Shown: piece after piece, positions 1 to 13,927 of the stretch
Numbering within the stretch: the stretch's first letter is position 1
Layout: each line of letters starts with the position of its first letter
Source of the DNA: Aphis gossypii
Lineage: Eukaryota > Arthropoda > Insecta > Hemiptera > Aphididae
Assembly (NCBI RefSeq): GCF_020184175.1
Contig: NC_065532.1
Coordinates: 1,426,001-1,490,000, forward strand
Direction: 5' to 3'
Length of the DNA stretch: 64,000 nt
Position numbers and translations under genes: made by a program
The notes under the pieces: generated by a model
What the model saw: only the letters and a program-made list of their open reading frames with translations
Databases searched by the model: none
What the model was told of the DNA's origin: nothing

Positions 1-3000
1 GTAGTAATTACAAATATTATTTAATTTTTTCGGTCTGAATTAAGTTACTATTTTTCTTCGTATGAAATCAAAACTTTTAGAGGTCTGTTATAATATTGTT
101 TGTTAACTATAAACTTAATAAACTTATAACGTCTTAAATTTGATTTAACTAACTTAAGCTAATTTTTTATATTAACTTCCCACACATTTGATTAGGTACA
201 GTTATAATACATACATTATACATAGTAAATAAAAATTAACTGTGTGTATTGTATATATTATAATATAGTAGGTACAGAGAAAACTAAGTAATTAATAAAA
301 GGGTTTTGGCTCCGAACTCTGCAGCAATATACACTTTATACTACTATACATTTTAAGGCTGGGAGTTTAATATCATTATAATGTTATGTTCTTAAAATAT
401 AAAATAATGCCCTATATAATAAAATAAGTTATTACGCATTGCATATTTTATTATTATGAGCTTATGATTTGCAGTTTATTCTTTTTCCATGACGACACGC
501 TATACTTTTTATTTCTCTTCCACTGTTAGTGGATTCGTATTCCTGCAAGTTGGGCGTATAACGTGTTACGAGTTTGACAATTTCCAAATAATGATTATTT
601 TTCCGCCAGTTTACGATGCTGATTTTAATTGCCTTTAAAATAATTATTTTTCTTTGACCTATTGGTCGTACATTTTCTTAAAATAGACCTAAATTAACCA
701 TTTTTTATGACTCGTCATAAAATTATTCGTATCCTCTATATTCACATTAGACTTTACAGTCAGTAAAGTAAATCTCTAGGAAGTCAAAATTATATTATAT
801 CTAAATAATATTTTACTTTTCTAAACAAGCGTAAAAACCGTTTACTTAACATAATTTATTATACCAATCAAAGGTATACGACTTTTTAAAAACTATATAG
901 ATAACATGTACCTTTGATCTAAGAATAAATAACATTAAAAACAAGTAATACATAAATGTCTATATTGCTTGGAGTAATTGTTGTTTATTTTATAACGAAT
1001 GTAAATATTTTACTTATAAATATAACTATTTAAATTATGCTATTTAAGTAAGCAAAAAAATAAAAAACATAATTATAAAATATAATCATTTTAATATTAT
1101 GTAACTATTTATGTTTAATTGCATTATTAAAAAAAACATAATAGTTTTGACGTATACTGTTGAATAAGTGTATAATAACTCCTTATAAATTTGCATCGAT
1201 TTCATTTTATTTTTTTCTAAATTAAATTTCAAAAATGATTTATAAGTAAAATCATAACACCTACCTTGATTGAAGTATAATATAATAAAATACAATCCGT
1301 CTGATTCATAGTTAGTTGGAATTCGGTAACGGTTTTTTTTTTGTTTCATGAAAGAATTATTGTTTTCTTGGGAATAATATAGAATCAGACAACCAATTAT
1401 TTCTCATATTATATAATACGACGTAAATATAACGAGGAAATCGCATGCATTTTTTCTTTGTCATAACTTTAAAAAAAATAACTATGAAACAACAGCATTT
1501 CAATTTATCCTCTTGGCATCGTTTTTCTTGACCAATGTTTTCAACACTAATGTCAGCAAGCAATAAATTAATATCATATTAAGTCACATTAGCTATAACC
1601 CTTTCTGTTTATCCGTGACAAGTGAATGAACAATATATTATATATTACACAGTACACACACACAGGCACACAGCACGTATACAAATATACATGCGGGCGC
1701 GTATTTGTATGTCTTGTTGAGTAGCGCCCAAATGGCTGGCTGGTTTGTTCAGTAATGTTGTTTTAATATACTCGGCTGGGCTCCAAGACGTCTCGTAGGC
1801 AGCAAACCGGTAGTTATAACTTTGAAATACAAATTAAACATTTATCAATATTGTTATTAGATTTATTCGTTAAGCGTATTATGGCATTCGTCTAACAATT
1901 GTCTATATATTATAGGCATAGATATCAGTGTACATTTACGTTATAAATAATGCTGTGACTAAGACGTGTACATATTAAGTACTACCTAGATGATGTATAA
2001 GGCTAGATTTTCTGGAAGATATAATATGCTACAGCTAAAAACTATACTAATATAAAATATAGTATAATATCAGGTGCTTGGGTAGTGGGGTCTTAATTTT
2101 TGACCATTATAATATCTTATTTACATAAAATATTATGTACATACGGTCATACCTAATACACCTAAAATATAGTTATAGTAGGTATATTTTGTTTCAGTCA
2201 CGAGGCGTAGATACTTACGAATCCTATAGAGGAGTTGGAACATTCACATGATCACGCCCCGAATGTGTACGCTTAGATTTCATGCATACTATACTATATA
2301 ATAAATACTCACATTCTTTACAACCGATTTAGAGCATAATAATGTATATTATTTAATACCTACTCATTATAGACTATGGATACAATATGCATAAAAAGTC
2401 TTATAATAGGAATTTAGATGATTACAAAATATAATATTATTATTTAGAAACTATTTAGTTAAAAATATATTATATTGTTTATGCTTTCTTGCTAGTTATT
2501 ATTTATTAAAAAATTCAAATAGAACTAATAAAATAAAAAACCATATTTTAAATGTATAGATATAAATATTTATTTCAATAACTTTGTCTGTAAAGTGTAA
2601 GACTTATCCAGTTTTTTTTCATTCGATTCAGCAAGGTATAACTAATTTATATGGTTTATCTATAATATTTCAATAGTTAAATAATTTAATATTTTTATTA
2701 AATTGTATTTATTATAATAAGTAGGTATAGCTAGATAGGTAATAATGCATTAATACATTATGCAATAATGTTTTTGGTAAGGTTCAAAATTAATATGACG
2801 TAGGTTTTAGATACTTAATACATTAATATCATAATAATAACCACCTAAGTACCTATTATTAGAACTTTAAACTCATTGTGATTGTTATGATTGTATTATA
2901 AGACATAACTTATAAAATAAATTGGTTTAATACTTTGATGTATATATATACATAGCTATTAATTAAAATAATAATGTTTATTTTGTCTATATAAAGTATA

Positions 3001-5200
3001 AATTATAACTAAAAAATCATATTTTATTATTTGAATTGTTATTTATTTTATGTATATCAAAATTTACGTATATTGTAACGATATTTTTTTTATTATTATT
3101 AGAAATAGGCTATAACATCATAGGTTATTAGCTTAACACAATTTTGATATAAATGATAAATTAAAAGGAAAAAATAAAAAATAAAAAATAAAATAAATAA
3201 CAAATTAGGTTACTGTAACTTAGAGACTAAGAAAAGATTTTTAGTATTTTTTTACAATGTTAAAGTTTGTTAATAAAATCAATGTTTAAGAAATGTGATA
3301 ATTTTACTGGAGTTGTTTTCGTTGAAGGTTTCTTCCTTCCATATTCGGTGGTATAACGAGTTAAGTTTTTGTGTCCCATCTTAAATATTATTTTAGCAAA
3401 AATAAATTGCATCTTTAATATTCAAAAGTGTTTTAGTGTTGTTTCTTAATTTTAAATGGATAAAAGATATTTATTTCCCTTGGGTTGAACATTTTTCTAT
3501 AATAATTTGAGTAATTTAATTATATTGTAATTATTTTAAAATTACCATTAATTTAGTTCAGAAAGGATATTTTATTTAAAAAATGTATTGTTTAATATAT
3601 ATTATCAATAATAACAATTTCAAGAGTCCCGTATTGTGGCGATAAAATCTTCTTTTTTTACTATAAATTATTATTAAACAGATGATTGTTTTGAAAATAT
3701 TAATGTATCTAAATCAAAATTCGAACAAATAATTAGAGTAGAGTAGTTTCTGAGTAATTAAAAGTAGGTATATAGTTACTAAACATTTAACGTAGGTAGT
3801 CCTTAACAACAGATTTTTTTATTTTCAAAAATATCAATTATGATATGATATATTGAATTTAGTATATATTACAGTCTAACAATATTTATGAATTATTAAA
3901 AATGAATTCGATAAATTATAAATTTAGAAAAAATGGAAAATTTATTACAGTTGTTAATAGACCTGTATTATATTGACAATAGATATACTATTTAAAATCG
4001 GGGTGTTTTTTGTAAAATGTATAGCTATGCTATTCTATTTTATTTTATATATTTATTGATATGTTACGTTATAAAATGTCGTGAATTGAATTTATATGAA
4101 ATGCATCTCGTCCTATTCACATTCTGCTTAGCTATTTATAATATATGGTATAATTTTAATAATTATTATATTATCAAACATGAAGTTAGATATCTACCTA
4201 CAAATTGTTAATTAAGTAGTATAGATTATGATCAATCTTCTAAAAAAATTACAAGTAGTAAAAATAAAATGTTGTAAAAATTGTAATTTGAAAAAATTTA
4301 AAAAATGTATAGCTGCAGGTAATTCGAAAATATTTTATCTTGATATTTATACATTGTTTTCAAATCTCTTATAGACTATAGTTAAAGTTTATCACGTATT
4401 TCGTGTATTATTAGAATTGATATACTTATTATATTATAACGATAAATTAAGAAGAATATTTTCTAAAATAATATAAAAAGGTTATAAGTATAGGAGGGTC
4501 CTTAATTATTGCATTTTTAATCCTTTATTATCCAACTGTTACTTTGATATTAAAATTCACAAAAGAAAATAATATTAACACATAATACATTCGTAAAAGA
4601 CATAATGTTATTTGATAATTATTATTATTTCGTAAACATAATAATAAATTAATATTATGTATTTTATTTTGAAACAAATAATTTATTATTTTCTTAACCG
4701 ATAATGTTTCAAATTAAAAGTACATTTCATCAAAAATTATTTAATAACAATAATTAAAATACATCTATGTTTTTAAAATAAAAATGTGTTGCAATGTTAT
4801 TTTTCGCTGTATTTCATAAATCAAAATATGTAAAAATAAAACATGTTTTTGAATATAGGTTTTATATTATAATAAATTTTACAAATATCTTTGTAAAATC
4901 GTGCTTTGAAAATCATCGTTTTACTCATTCGTGTTTAGCAACCAACTCGAGTCATAAGTGGAAATATAAATAAAAACAAAAAAGTGGCATTATTGAATGG
5001 ACCACCAAAGCAGTGGAGCTATAAGGGTATTATACGCACAAGTATATACAACAAAAAAGTAATTAAAGTAGTGGGAGTATTTTTGCCAAAAACTATATAT
5101 CATCAAACCGCCCCGAGGACATACCTAACATGTCTTTTAATGCTCCGAAAAATAATCGAATAATACTTTTTTTCTCTTCCAAACCGAAGGTTATAATTAC
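1..5200. other. AT-rich flank without a recognisable gene
   Basis: This stretch is almost entirely A and T, with short A or T runs, TAATA/TTATT words and no open frame that looks like a protein. The only break is near 1,650-1,810, where a CA-rich run leads into a slightly GC-richer patch. An imperfect hairpin lies there: a 9-base arm at 1,679-1,687 pairs with 1,702-1,710 around a GC-rich loop. The short open frame at 4,017-4,211 is made of AT-driven residues (Tyr, Ile, Leu, Asn) and shows no domain. I call the block intergenic or intronic to a gene outside the window. Confidence 0.6.
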
Positions 5201-5213
5201 GTACGAGATGACA

Positions 5214-5600
5214 TCAAGAGACGTTCATTTTTGTTGTATTCCATATGAAAAAAATATCATTAGCGGTCGACAAGAAAAAAATAAAATAAAATAAAGGTAT
5301 ATATATATATTTATTTATTATACACGAAACCCATCTGCGGCGGTGAGAACGATTTTTCGAGCCTGGTACAAATGCAATAATTTTCGACATCCGGCTGACG
5401 GAAGAAGCGTATATAACTCTAATAATAATAATTATTGTTACGAGGAGGACGATTACAAAGAGGCCTGTCCAATTAGCGTCTACGTTCCGAGGATAGGACC
5501 GATAATATCGTCCGAGGGTCGACAGTTTCAGCTGCATTCCATAGACATTAACATCTTTCGACCTGACGTTTCAATACTAATTATCATACTAATAAAATAG
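5214..5600. other. GC-richer block, open on both strands, unidentified
   Basis: Inside very AT-rich DNA, about 5,330-5,560 has near-balanced composition and is open on both strands at once. The plus-strand frame running to the stop at 5,600 contains an Asn/Tyr run, an acidic EEDDY patch and then a CPISVYVPRIGPI stretch. The minus-strand frame is 107 codons with a hydrophobic segment. I recognise neither protein. It could be an exon of an unknown gene, an exon of a gene whose other exons lie outside the window, or a regulatory block. The acidic stretch and mixed codon use make the plus strand the better coding candidate, but no ATG or convincing splice site fixes its start. Confidence 0.25.
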
Positions 5601-7524
5601 TATTATAAAAACAGAGAAGAAAATACCAATAGAGAGGTGAGTACAATCTATATGCAGTTGACGATGGACATCAATAATCACTACTACGTAGTTATAAACA
5701 AATATAATTATATGTATATAGTATACATCATATAAGAATATTTACATTTATTTAAAATCAATATATTTACGAGGATATTGTCAATCATATTATTTTCGTT
5801 TGATAAATATCTAGAGCGTAATCGTGAGTTATGTGCATTTTTCATTATTTTTACAACAAAGTATGTTACAAGTTTTTTTTTTACTTTGTGAAACGTAATT
5901 ATTGAACTATGACTTATAATCATTATTATTGTTATAACGATTATTAGATACAAAATATGTATTAACAGATTAGTCGTAAATTATTAATTATTATAATAAA
6001 ATATATAGGTAATAGGTAAATCCGGTTATAGTTAATAAGTATCTAATGACTATATTATACTAGATTGTAGGTAATGACGTAATGGCATATATCTATATTA
6101 CATAATAATTTTAAATATTATTTAAATGTCCTGCTAAACTATCAGATAATTTTGTAACCCAGTACATATCGTCATAATGTTATTACTTTTTCCATTCATT
6201 CTTTTATGATATAAATATTGTAATATTGTATATACCTATAGGCTATATTAATAAATAATAATGTGTATGGAACTTTACTTATAACTTTGTGGTTATAACA
6301 ATTATATAAATAATACTCTTATAGTGGTGAAATACCTATATTTTGAATACAAGAGAGAGTGTTTTAATATTTAAAATCAATAATAAATGATTATATACCA
6401 TTTAGCAATTATAAGTAGATATCGTTTAAAAAAAAAAAAAAAAATTAAGATTTTTTAATTAAAATAGACTGTAATATTATTATTATTTATTTATTTTTTT
6501 TGTAGTTTTGCTTAAACAAATTTAATGAATAACATCATTTATAATACAAAATATTTAGGAAATTAGGTTTAATTAATCTTTGGTACGAAAAATTCCACGA
6601 ATAAAAATTAATTCTAAATTTTTTTAATAAAATAGGCAAATAAAAGAATAAATCAAAAAAGTAAATGATAAACAATTAATTAATTGCAGTATATTATATA
6701 AAACACACATAAGTAAACAGAAAATAATAATCAATGAATTCCATATTATGTTTTATAAAAAAATAATTGCAAAACATTACAATCGATTCGGTACTACATC
6801 TGTATAATGTTATGTAGTACGTATGTATAAAATGTTAATACGAGATGTTTTGGGTTCTACGGTTCATTAAATTATCTGGGGTTGAACAACAGCGCGGAAA
6901 GTGTTCTGATTTTTCACTAGGGGGAATCCTTATACATCGTTTTTGATGTGACACGTTCCAGTCATGTTTTTATTAGTACTAACTTAACAATAATGTAAAT
7001 CGAGATTTCATATTCAGTTCCTTAGGTCTTTGCTATATAGTATCGTATTTTTATGGGTTAGTGATATTTTTCAACCAAACAATAACCAAAACGAAACCAT
7101 TTCAATGCCCATTTCATGAAACAATATATCCAAACCCTATCAAAGGTTCCGAATCTTATATTTAGGTAGATTTCTAAGGGGAAAAATCATAAGACTACGT
7201 TACCAGGTGACTGGCGAGACCATAAGAAAGGTGATCCTAAACAATATTATTATTCTTTATGAAACTTAAAAGTTAAAACTTAGTATAAAATAAGACACAT
7301 TTAAAACATTTACGTTTACTCTTAAGGGTTTTATTAAAGCATTAGTTAATGATTTTATTTTTAACTTCAATAACTAATTTACCTCATTTTTATAATAGCA
7401 CCTTTATAATGTTACGGACCTATACTATCCGTACTAATAATTACATACACATAAGATTGTGCAATGTCACATTTTTCATATTTTATAATTAATACTACAG
7501 GCATACGAGTACATGATACGAGAG
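5601..7524. other. AT-rich intergenic stretch
   Basis: No gene is visible. The stretch is dominated by ATAATA/TATTAT words and has a long A run near 6,429. A mixed-composition patch at about 6,840-7,220 has no open frame of note and could be an old mobile-element remnant, but I see no terminal repeats there. Confidence 0.55.
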
Positions 7525-7977
7525 TGTGGAATATTATATTAATATATTAATTTAACAATTAAAGTAAAACCACACGTCTCCCTGCAAAAAGTCAAAACTC
7601 TATGTCACTGCGATTCGATAAGAATCATGTGTTAGAATACATAAGCAGTCTTTTCGGACCCCTCGTATGACGAAGTCACCACCCACTCTTTTGTAAGAAA
7701 TCATATATAAGGGAGACCGAGACAAGAGCTCGGCAGACGGTTAGGGATATCTATGACACTCAGAGGCCAGTCGTAACACCACTCAAGTCATTTTGATATC
7801 AGTTTCTGAGGTCGGTCGTAACACCACTCACCATATTTTTATACATATTTTAAAATAAACTTTTAATAATTGTATTCTTGCAAAAAATATTTTAATAAAC
7901 GTTAACTTATACTTGAACAAACACGACGTATTCATTTTGTACGTTGATGCATGAATCGACCTAGTCGGGACGCAACA
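7525..7977 (+). mobile_element. possible solo LTR of a retrotransposon
   Basis: The interval begins with TGTGGAATA and ends with CGCAACA, giving the TG..CA ends of an LTR. In between it is laid out like an LTR promoter: a TATATAAGG box near 7,704, a GC-richer presumed transcript start just downstream, and AATAAA-type signals near 7,852 and 7,893. A 16-base word (GTCGTAACACCACTCA) occurs twice, at 7,770 and 7,815, as part of an imperfect 45-base tandem unit. No gag or pol coding sequence lies beside it, so it would be a solo LTR. I could not find a matching target-site duplication, and the left end is uncertain. Confidence 0.4.
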
Positions 7978-8690
7978 ATATATATCAATGTTATGGTTTT
8001 AACTTTTAAATGTTACAAACATTTTTACGGAAATAGTAAAACTATCGTTTGATTTCTACCAAAAGTAACCTTTTATTTATTTATTATTATTATTATTATT
8101 TTTTTTTTTAGTTACATAAATTAACTATTAAGTACTATAGTAATAAGCGTAAATGATAATAAAAATAAATAAAGACATTAAAAATTTGAGTTTGAGAATC
8201 CGCTCACTAGCGAAACTCCTTAGTGCATTATATTATACTATACATTTATGAGGGATTTATTGGAAAGAAGGTTGCGGCACTATTTTCTTTTCAGCCTTTG
8301 GAAAGGTTTCCAATAGTAAACTTATAATTTAATACAACATAATGCCCTTTATATACACAGTTTAAAAACTAAATAATTACCTATAAAAAATTATTATTAA
8401 TCGTAAATTATTAGAATTTAAAATAAGTATGAACGCTGTCAAATCTTTATATAGAATAAAATAACTAGTATCATTTATAACATAAACGATGTTAAACAAA
8501 CTTATATTATACATTATAATCATAAATAAAGTATATATGTCTAGTATCTATAGTCTATACTAACAAAGAAATATACGTATATCTTAAATATAGGTAAAGT
8601 TCTTAACATAACTTAAGATCAAAAAAAAAAAACATTCAGCAATGTGTCCAATGTGTTCGTACATTTAAAAAAAATATCGAACAAAATATT
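7978..8690. other. AT-rich spacer
   Basis: No gene is seen. The stretch includes a TTA-repeat run near 8,080-8,110 followed by a T run. A patch at about 8,190-8,330 has slightly higher GC but no open frame or recognisable motif. Confidence 0.5.
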
Positions 8691-10214
8691 ATATTTGTGC
8701 ATTAAATATAGAAGAAAAATATGCAGTCGAGGTCGGACGACTGCTTGTGCAATTGTGCAACGCTGCACAGTATTATTGTTATTACAGCGAGTTAAAGTAT
8801 ATTATATTATATAGTGCCGAACGAGCGGTCATCATTTTGTCCGTTCGCTGGGAGTTTAGAGTATAAAAATAAAAACGACTATTAAAATAATAATGTTGTA
8901 TCCCAATGGATCGTTCCCCGAGGGCTGTTCTCGAAAACGTTCGAATACGAATATTTATATACATATACGTATATACATACATTATGTATATATGATGTCT
9001 CCGTTTGGCATCTCAACAGCATATACACATAATATATAATGTGTGTAAATATATACGCGATGAAGACATAAACTATACACGGAATTAATTGCACGTAATA
9101 AATTGTCAACGTCATCGCCGCCCCCACCACTCGTTCACCAGCCTAGCCGGTCGGGTAGTATTATATATATTATTTTATTCCACGCTCTCATCCCCTATCA
9201 TTGGCGTTCGCGCGCTTCGCTCTATTCTTTCCGCGGCCGTTTGCGCTGTGTTTATTGTAGGGAAGCAATCACATTAGTGCCCTCTTGGAAGCGGCAGCGT
9301 TAGCCGTTTAAAATTCAAAAATTTTCTTTATTAGATTTAGTCGGCATAAATATTATTACGATGATAAATCGGTTCGTCGTAATGTGTATGTATATAGAAA
9401 ACGTCGAAAACGCTTTTACACTGCAACACACCCACACACTCACTCTTCGTAAGTACGTAAGTACAAATGGGGTGGACGTGCCGGTGCACACCCCAATGGT
9501 GTAAATGAAACTGTAAAAATTAAGCCAAACAACATACTTTATACGTATATATTCGTTGGTGGGTGGGTATCCAGGACGGACAAGATAGTCGAACCCAATA
9601 ATACAACGGAATTAATGGCCGAAATTATATAGACCGCGCGACTACGACGTTATACATAAAATCGACCAAGTATAATATATATTATGTACAGGTACGTGAG
9701 TACATAACAAGCATTCCAAATAACAATCTGTAACCGCGAGACACATACGCATTATATGTAATACATATTATACATATATATATATGTACTCGACAGGATT
9801 AATAATAATAATTCGATCGTCTTTTCATTTCGTACCCATTGTTATATTATGAAGATAAAAAAAGAACTAATAATAATAATAATAATGATAATAAAAATAA
9901 TAGTTCAAAATCGGACCAAAATTACGTATTGTAGGCGTGTATGTGTATATATATATAAAAGAATAGTCAGAACACCCCCATTTGTGTTTATTATAATAAT
10001 GCACACACGTCGTATATATTGATATTAAATGCGGGATTTTGACTGTGTGATTTGCCCGCGTTTTAGTGGTGTGCCCTGTCATTAAAGTTAACCCGGCACG
10101 CAGGGTGAAGTGCCGCTGCCGTCGCACCTGTACACCTAAGGTTGCATTGTTACGAGTGGTGGTGATGGGCTGTGATTTTAATGAAAGAAGTGCGTGGGCA
10201 CAAAGTATAATGTG

Positions 10215-10245
<31 letters not shown>

Positions 10246-10720
10246 ATAATATAATGAAACAAATAAAAAATAAATAAAATCCAAACGAACCTCAATAAGG
10301 AACCTGAGGGTAAATACAGGGAAGTTATATGTTATATGTTGTACTCACATATTATATTATTATGTATATATATATACATTCCTGCTGAATGAGAAACAGA
10401 GGATATGGACTATAATTTTGTAACGTTACAAGACATTGCCCGAAAATCATCGTGTGCCGCTGTCGTTATATATATTATATTGGCCGAGAGCGAGGGTGGA
10501 AACTATTCGTTCGGAACTCGTGGCAACGCGCGCGAGAGGGTCCCGCGGAAAAAGGGGTTCAAAAAAAAAAACTATATATATATAACAAATAAATAAAATA
10601 AAAGGAACTGTCTAATGACGGTTTCAGTGTTATTGCCAAACAACCCCTAAGCCACTGCCACCGCGGCCGCCGTAGCTCCCTACACGATCGTCCCATCGCG
10701 AGCCCTAGTATATATACACA
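8691..10720. promoter_or_regulatory. CpG-bearing island cluster, candidate promoter or conserved regulatory region
   Basis: This is the longest GC-elevated region in the left flank. Several sub-blocks (8,700-8,960, 9,100-9,310, 9,560-9,670, 10,030-10,210, 10,480-10,700) contain many CpG dinucleotides in DNA where CpG is otherwise scarce. One sub-block includes an inverted CCAAT word in ATTGGCG (about 9,200) and CG-rich words such as CCGCGGCCG. A 12-unit GT repeat sits at 10,215-10,238. Open frames of 60-140 codons here are His/Tyr/Val-rich products of repeats or overlap one another, so I do not call genes. It could be a promoter or first-exon region of a gene outside the window, or enhancer sequence. 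Confidence 0.3.
10215..10238. repeat. (GT)12 microsatellite
   Basis: Twelve perfect GT dinucleotides, with slightly interrupted GT units on both sides. They create artificial Val/Cys or Thr/His frames on the two strands. Confidence 0.9.
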
Positions 10721-13130
10721 CACAATGTAACTAGATTAAAGCGATGCTACGCGCGTTATCACATTATCTTGTTCAGAGTGCGGTTGATTAATGTATACAA
10801 TTTCATGAAAGTGGCACGTGTTAACTCCTCTCGACTATTTAGATGGTCATTTTACATTTAATATAATATACATTTACTTATGTATAATTTGATACATTCT
10901 AAGTTTCACTAAGGTACCGCTATAGTATACAGTAGTATTGATATTATACTCTTTGAGCACGATGATAATTTTTCGGAACTTTCTCGGATATTCTAGTACT
11001 GACAAATAATTATTTAAAATAGGACCATAGCAGGTCCCACAACAGGTCTATATTTTTAGCAGTTAATATTTTACTTTTTAATAATATAATATAGATATAA
11101 AAATTAATTATTAATCGATATAATTTACATAATAGTTAGTGTTTGATAAATATGTAAGTTTTATAAGTTGTTGTAATATTTTAATTGTATAAGTTGATAC
11201 ATCAAACCTTTTCAGTTTCAAACTAATATACTGTCTAATATACAATCTTTCTATATAAATACTAAATTATTTGTTATAATTTATATTCATTCCGTAATCG
11301 AATGTAAAACAAATTTAATCAAACACTACGTATGCAAAAAAGAGTTGTTGGATCGCATCCAAATTATTGATACTCGGATTTATAATTTAATAATAAAAAT
11401 CAATAAACAAAAGTCGGATTTGAGCCAATTTTTGTATCTTTTTATATTTTACAATCACAATATTTAACAAATAAAACATAAAATAAATATATAACAAATA
11501 ACCTGAGTTAATTTAAAACATGCATTTGAAACAGTTTAAAAAACTTGCATTTGAAAATCGTTTCACTTTTTTTTTTTTTTTCAATGTACTTATTTGAAAT
11601 ACGCAGTCAATATAATTGAATCTTATTACAAATGATAAAACTAATATTTGTATTACGAATTTTTTTCATTCACTTTATTAACTATATTTTCACAGATTTA
11701 TATTTGAAGGGTTGAGAGTTGAGTTGCTATATAGACCCCTTTTATACCGTACATTTCAATTGTGAAAATAAATAAAACACTTAAATAAAGTGTATTTTTA
11801 TGTACCCACAAGTCACTATTCAATACTATCTACTGGTTAAAATTATTGAAATATCTTATCTATATTTTATATTTTCTATTACCACAATATTAATAGCTGA
11901 ATAAATGAATAATAATATATTTGGAAATAATTTCAAAAAAAAAAAAAAAAAATTGACAGCATTAAGAGCTATATTATAAAAACAAGAAAATTATATGTTT
12001 CATTAATACTTAAATGTCTGTATATAAATATATAATATAATGTCATTATAAATTATGCATTTTATTTTATAAACATTTCGTAATCTATAATATAATTTAT
12101 TAGATATTTTGTGTAATTATATCAACAGTATACTAAAGTAAATTGTTAGTGTTAATAAATCTGTTTATAAATAGCTCGTTTAAAACATTTTTATTACTAA
12201 TAAAATACTTCAATAATTATGTATAAAATAGTATTGATAATATAATTTAATATAATATAGGTATAGTAGTTATAATATCCACTGTGTATACATTTATGAC
12301 GTGTACCACGTACATTCAAATTAATGAAAGTTTTGCGATATAGGATAATTATACATATATATGTATTTTTAATAGTCTATAGAGTAATTTTATTAAACTG
12401 TATAAACTATATTATATGAACGGAAACAAATTATAACTTTAACATACAATTTGTTTTACTTTTTATAAAAACTTTAGTCTAAAAACCAAATACAAAAAGT
12501 GGTTATATTTAACCGAATTGGCAATCCCTTACTCTATTGATGGGTCAGATTAAATTTAATTCGTATTCACCTAACTATAGACTCACCTTTCCTTTCAACA
12601 TCCAGTTTTTATTTTAAAACAATTTATGAAAGATACATACAATTATTTTATTTGGTATTTATGTATTTAATATTTATAATTTATATTGATAAATTGATTA
12701 TCTTCATGGATTATATGAAAAATAAATGGCTTAATAATTATGCCAAGTTTTTCATAACTGTAACTGAAAATTACGTTAGACTTTATTTGATGATAAAAAA
12801 TACATGTTATCACATTTTAATAAATATTTTTATAAATAATAACTAGGTAATACTGTTTTTATAGTATATAATTAAATACTTATTTTATTGACTTTGCTTT
12901 TACATATATTATTTAGTCCAATCATTAAAATTAAACACACATTATTTAGAATTATCTAAGGAAAAATATATAAATGAACGTAGAATCGGTTTTTAGGTGA
13001 AGTTATAGAGGTTTGGTAAACCTTTTTTAAAAGTTATTTTCATTCAAATTAAAATTTCACGGGCGTAAGTCATCACTATATTATATATATTTATATACCT
13101 AACTTATCCGCATTTAGGAAGATACACTTT
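10721..13130. other. AT-rich intergenic stretch
   Basis: The sequence is low in GC, with A or T homopolymers near 11,568 and 11,937 and no supported gene. The 64-codon frame at 12,652-12,846 consists almost only of Ile, Asn, Tyr, Phe and Lys, as expected by chance in such DNA. Confidence 0.6.
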
Positions 13131-13896
13131 ATACATACGTAGATCTGAGACAGTGACCCCCTAAATACGAGGGTTAAAATTCCTGCTTGAATGGGAAGGG
13201 GTTGGTAGTGGTTAGGGTAAGCTACCTGTTGCTGATGGTCTAAGGGTTATATAACATTGGTATATACCTATGTTGCACGTGGATATAGCATACGACGATT
13301 GCAATGATTACCTCCACTGCCCCGCCGTGGGTCGCTTTCCTATTAAACACTATTGCCCGAGACAATCGTCCGACTTTTCTATTTTTGTCTTTTTTTTTCA
13401 TATTCTCTTCTCCTTTTTTCTTTTTCTAATTTACTTTTAAAAAGGACATACCGCCGCGTTCCCACGGCACCTGTGCTCTTTGTTCATTGCTGACACAATG
13501 GAATCATTAATATCGAACAAATTCATACGTATACACACACTCGCACAATTACACACACACAGATACACACGCGCGTAGAAAAAGAGAGAGAAAGAGAGGT
13601 AACACTATAACAACAACAATAATAAATAACGCGCGCGCGAGCGCATGAGTACACATGGATACTGTTGAAGAGATGATCTGTATTATGCGTGGAAGCTGCG
13701 GTCATTGTGAATCGCGTTTTAATTATTAGAACGTAAATAATCATAATAATAAAAATCGTTATAGGAAACGTACATAACAGATAATCATTATAGGTATGTT
13801 GCGTGTTACTTGTACATATATATAAAGTGTCCGGCAATATATAATAATAATAATAATATTATTATTATTTCAGCATGACCGCGAGGCTTGTGCGCA

Positions 13897-13927
<31 letters not shown>

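Noticed and set aside
4017..4211. 64-codon plus-strand open frame with hydrophobic character
   Set aside because: Composition is what AT-rich DNA gives by chance (Tyr, Ile, Leu, Asn, Phe). No conserved pattern.
9867..10295. 142-codon minus-strand open frame
   Set aside because: It is built from the GT/CA microsatellite (Thr-His run) and a TAA/TTA run (poly-Tyr). The non-repeat remainder shows no domain, and other frames overlap it.
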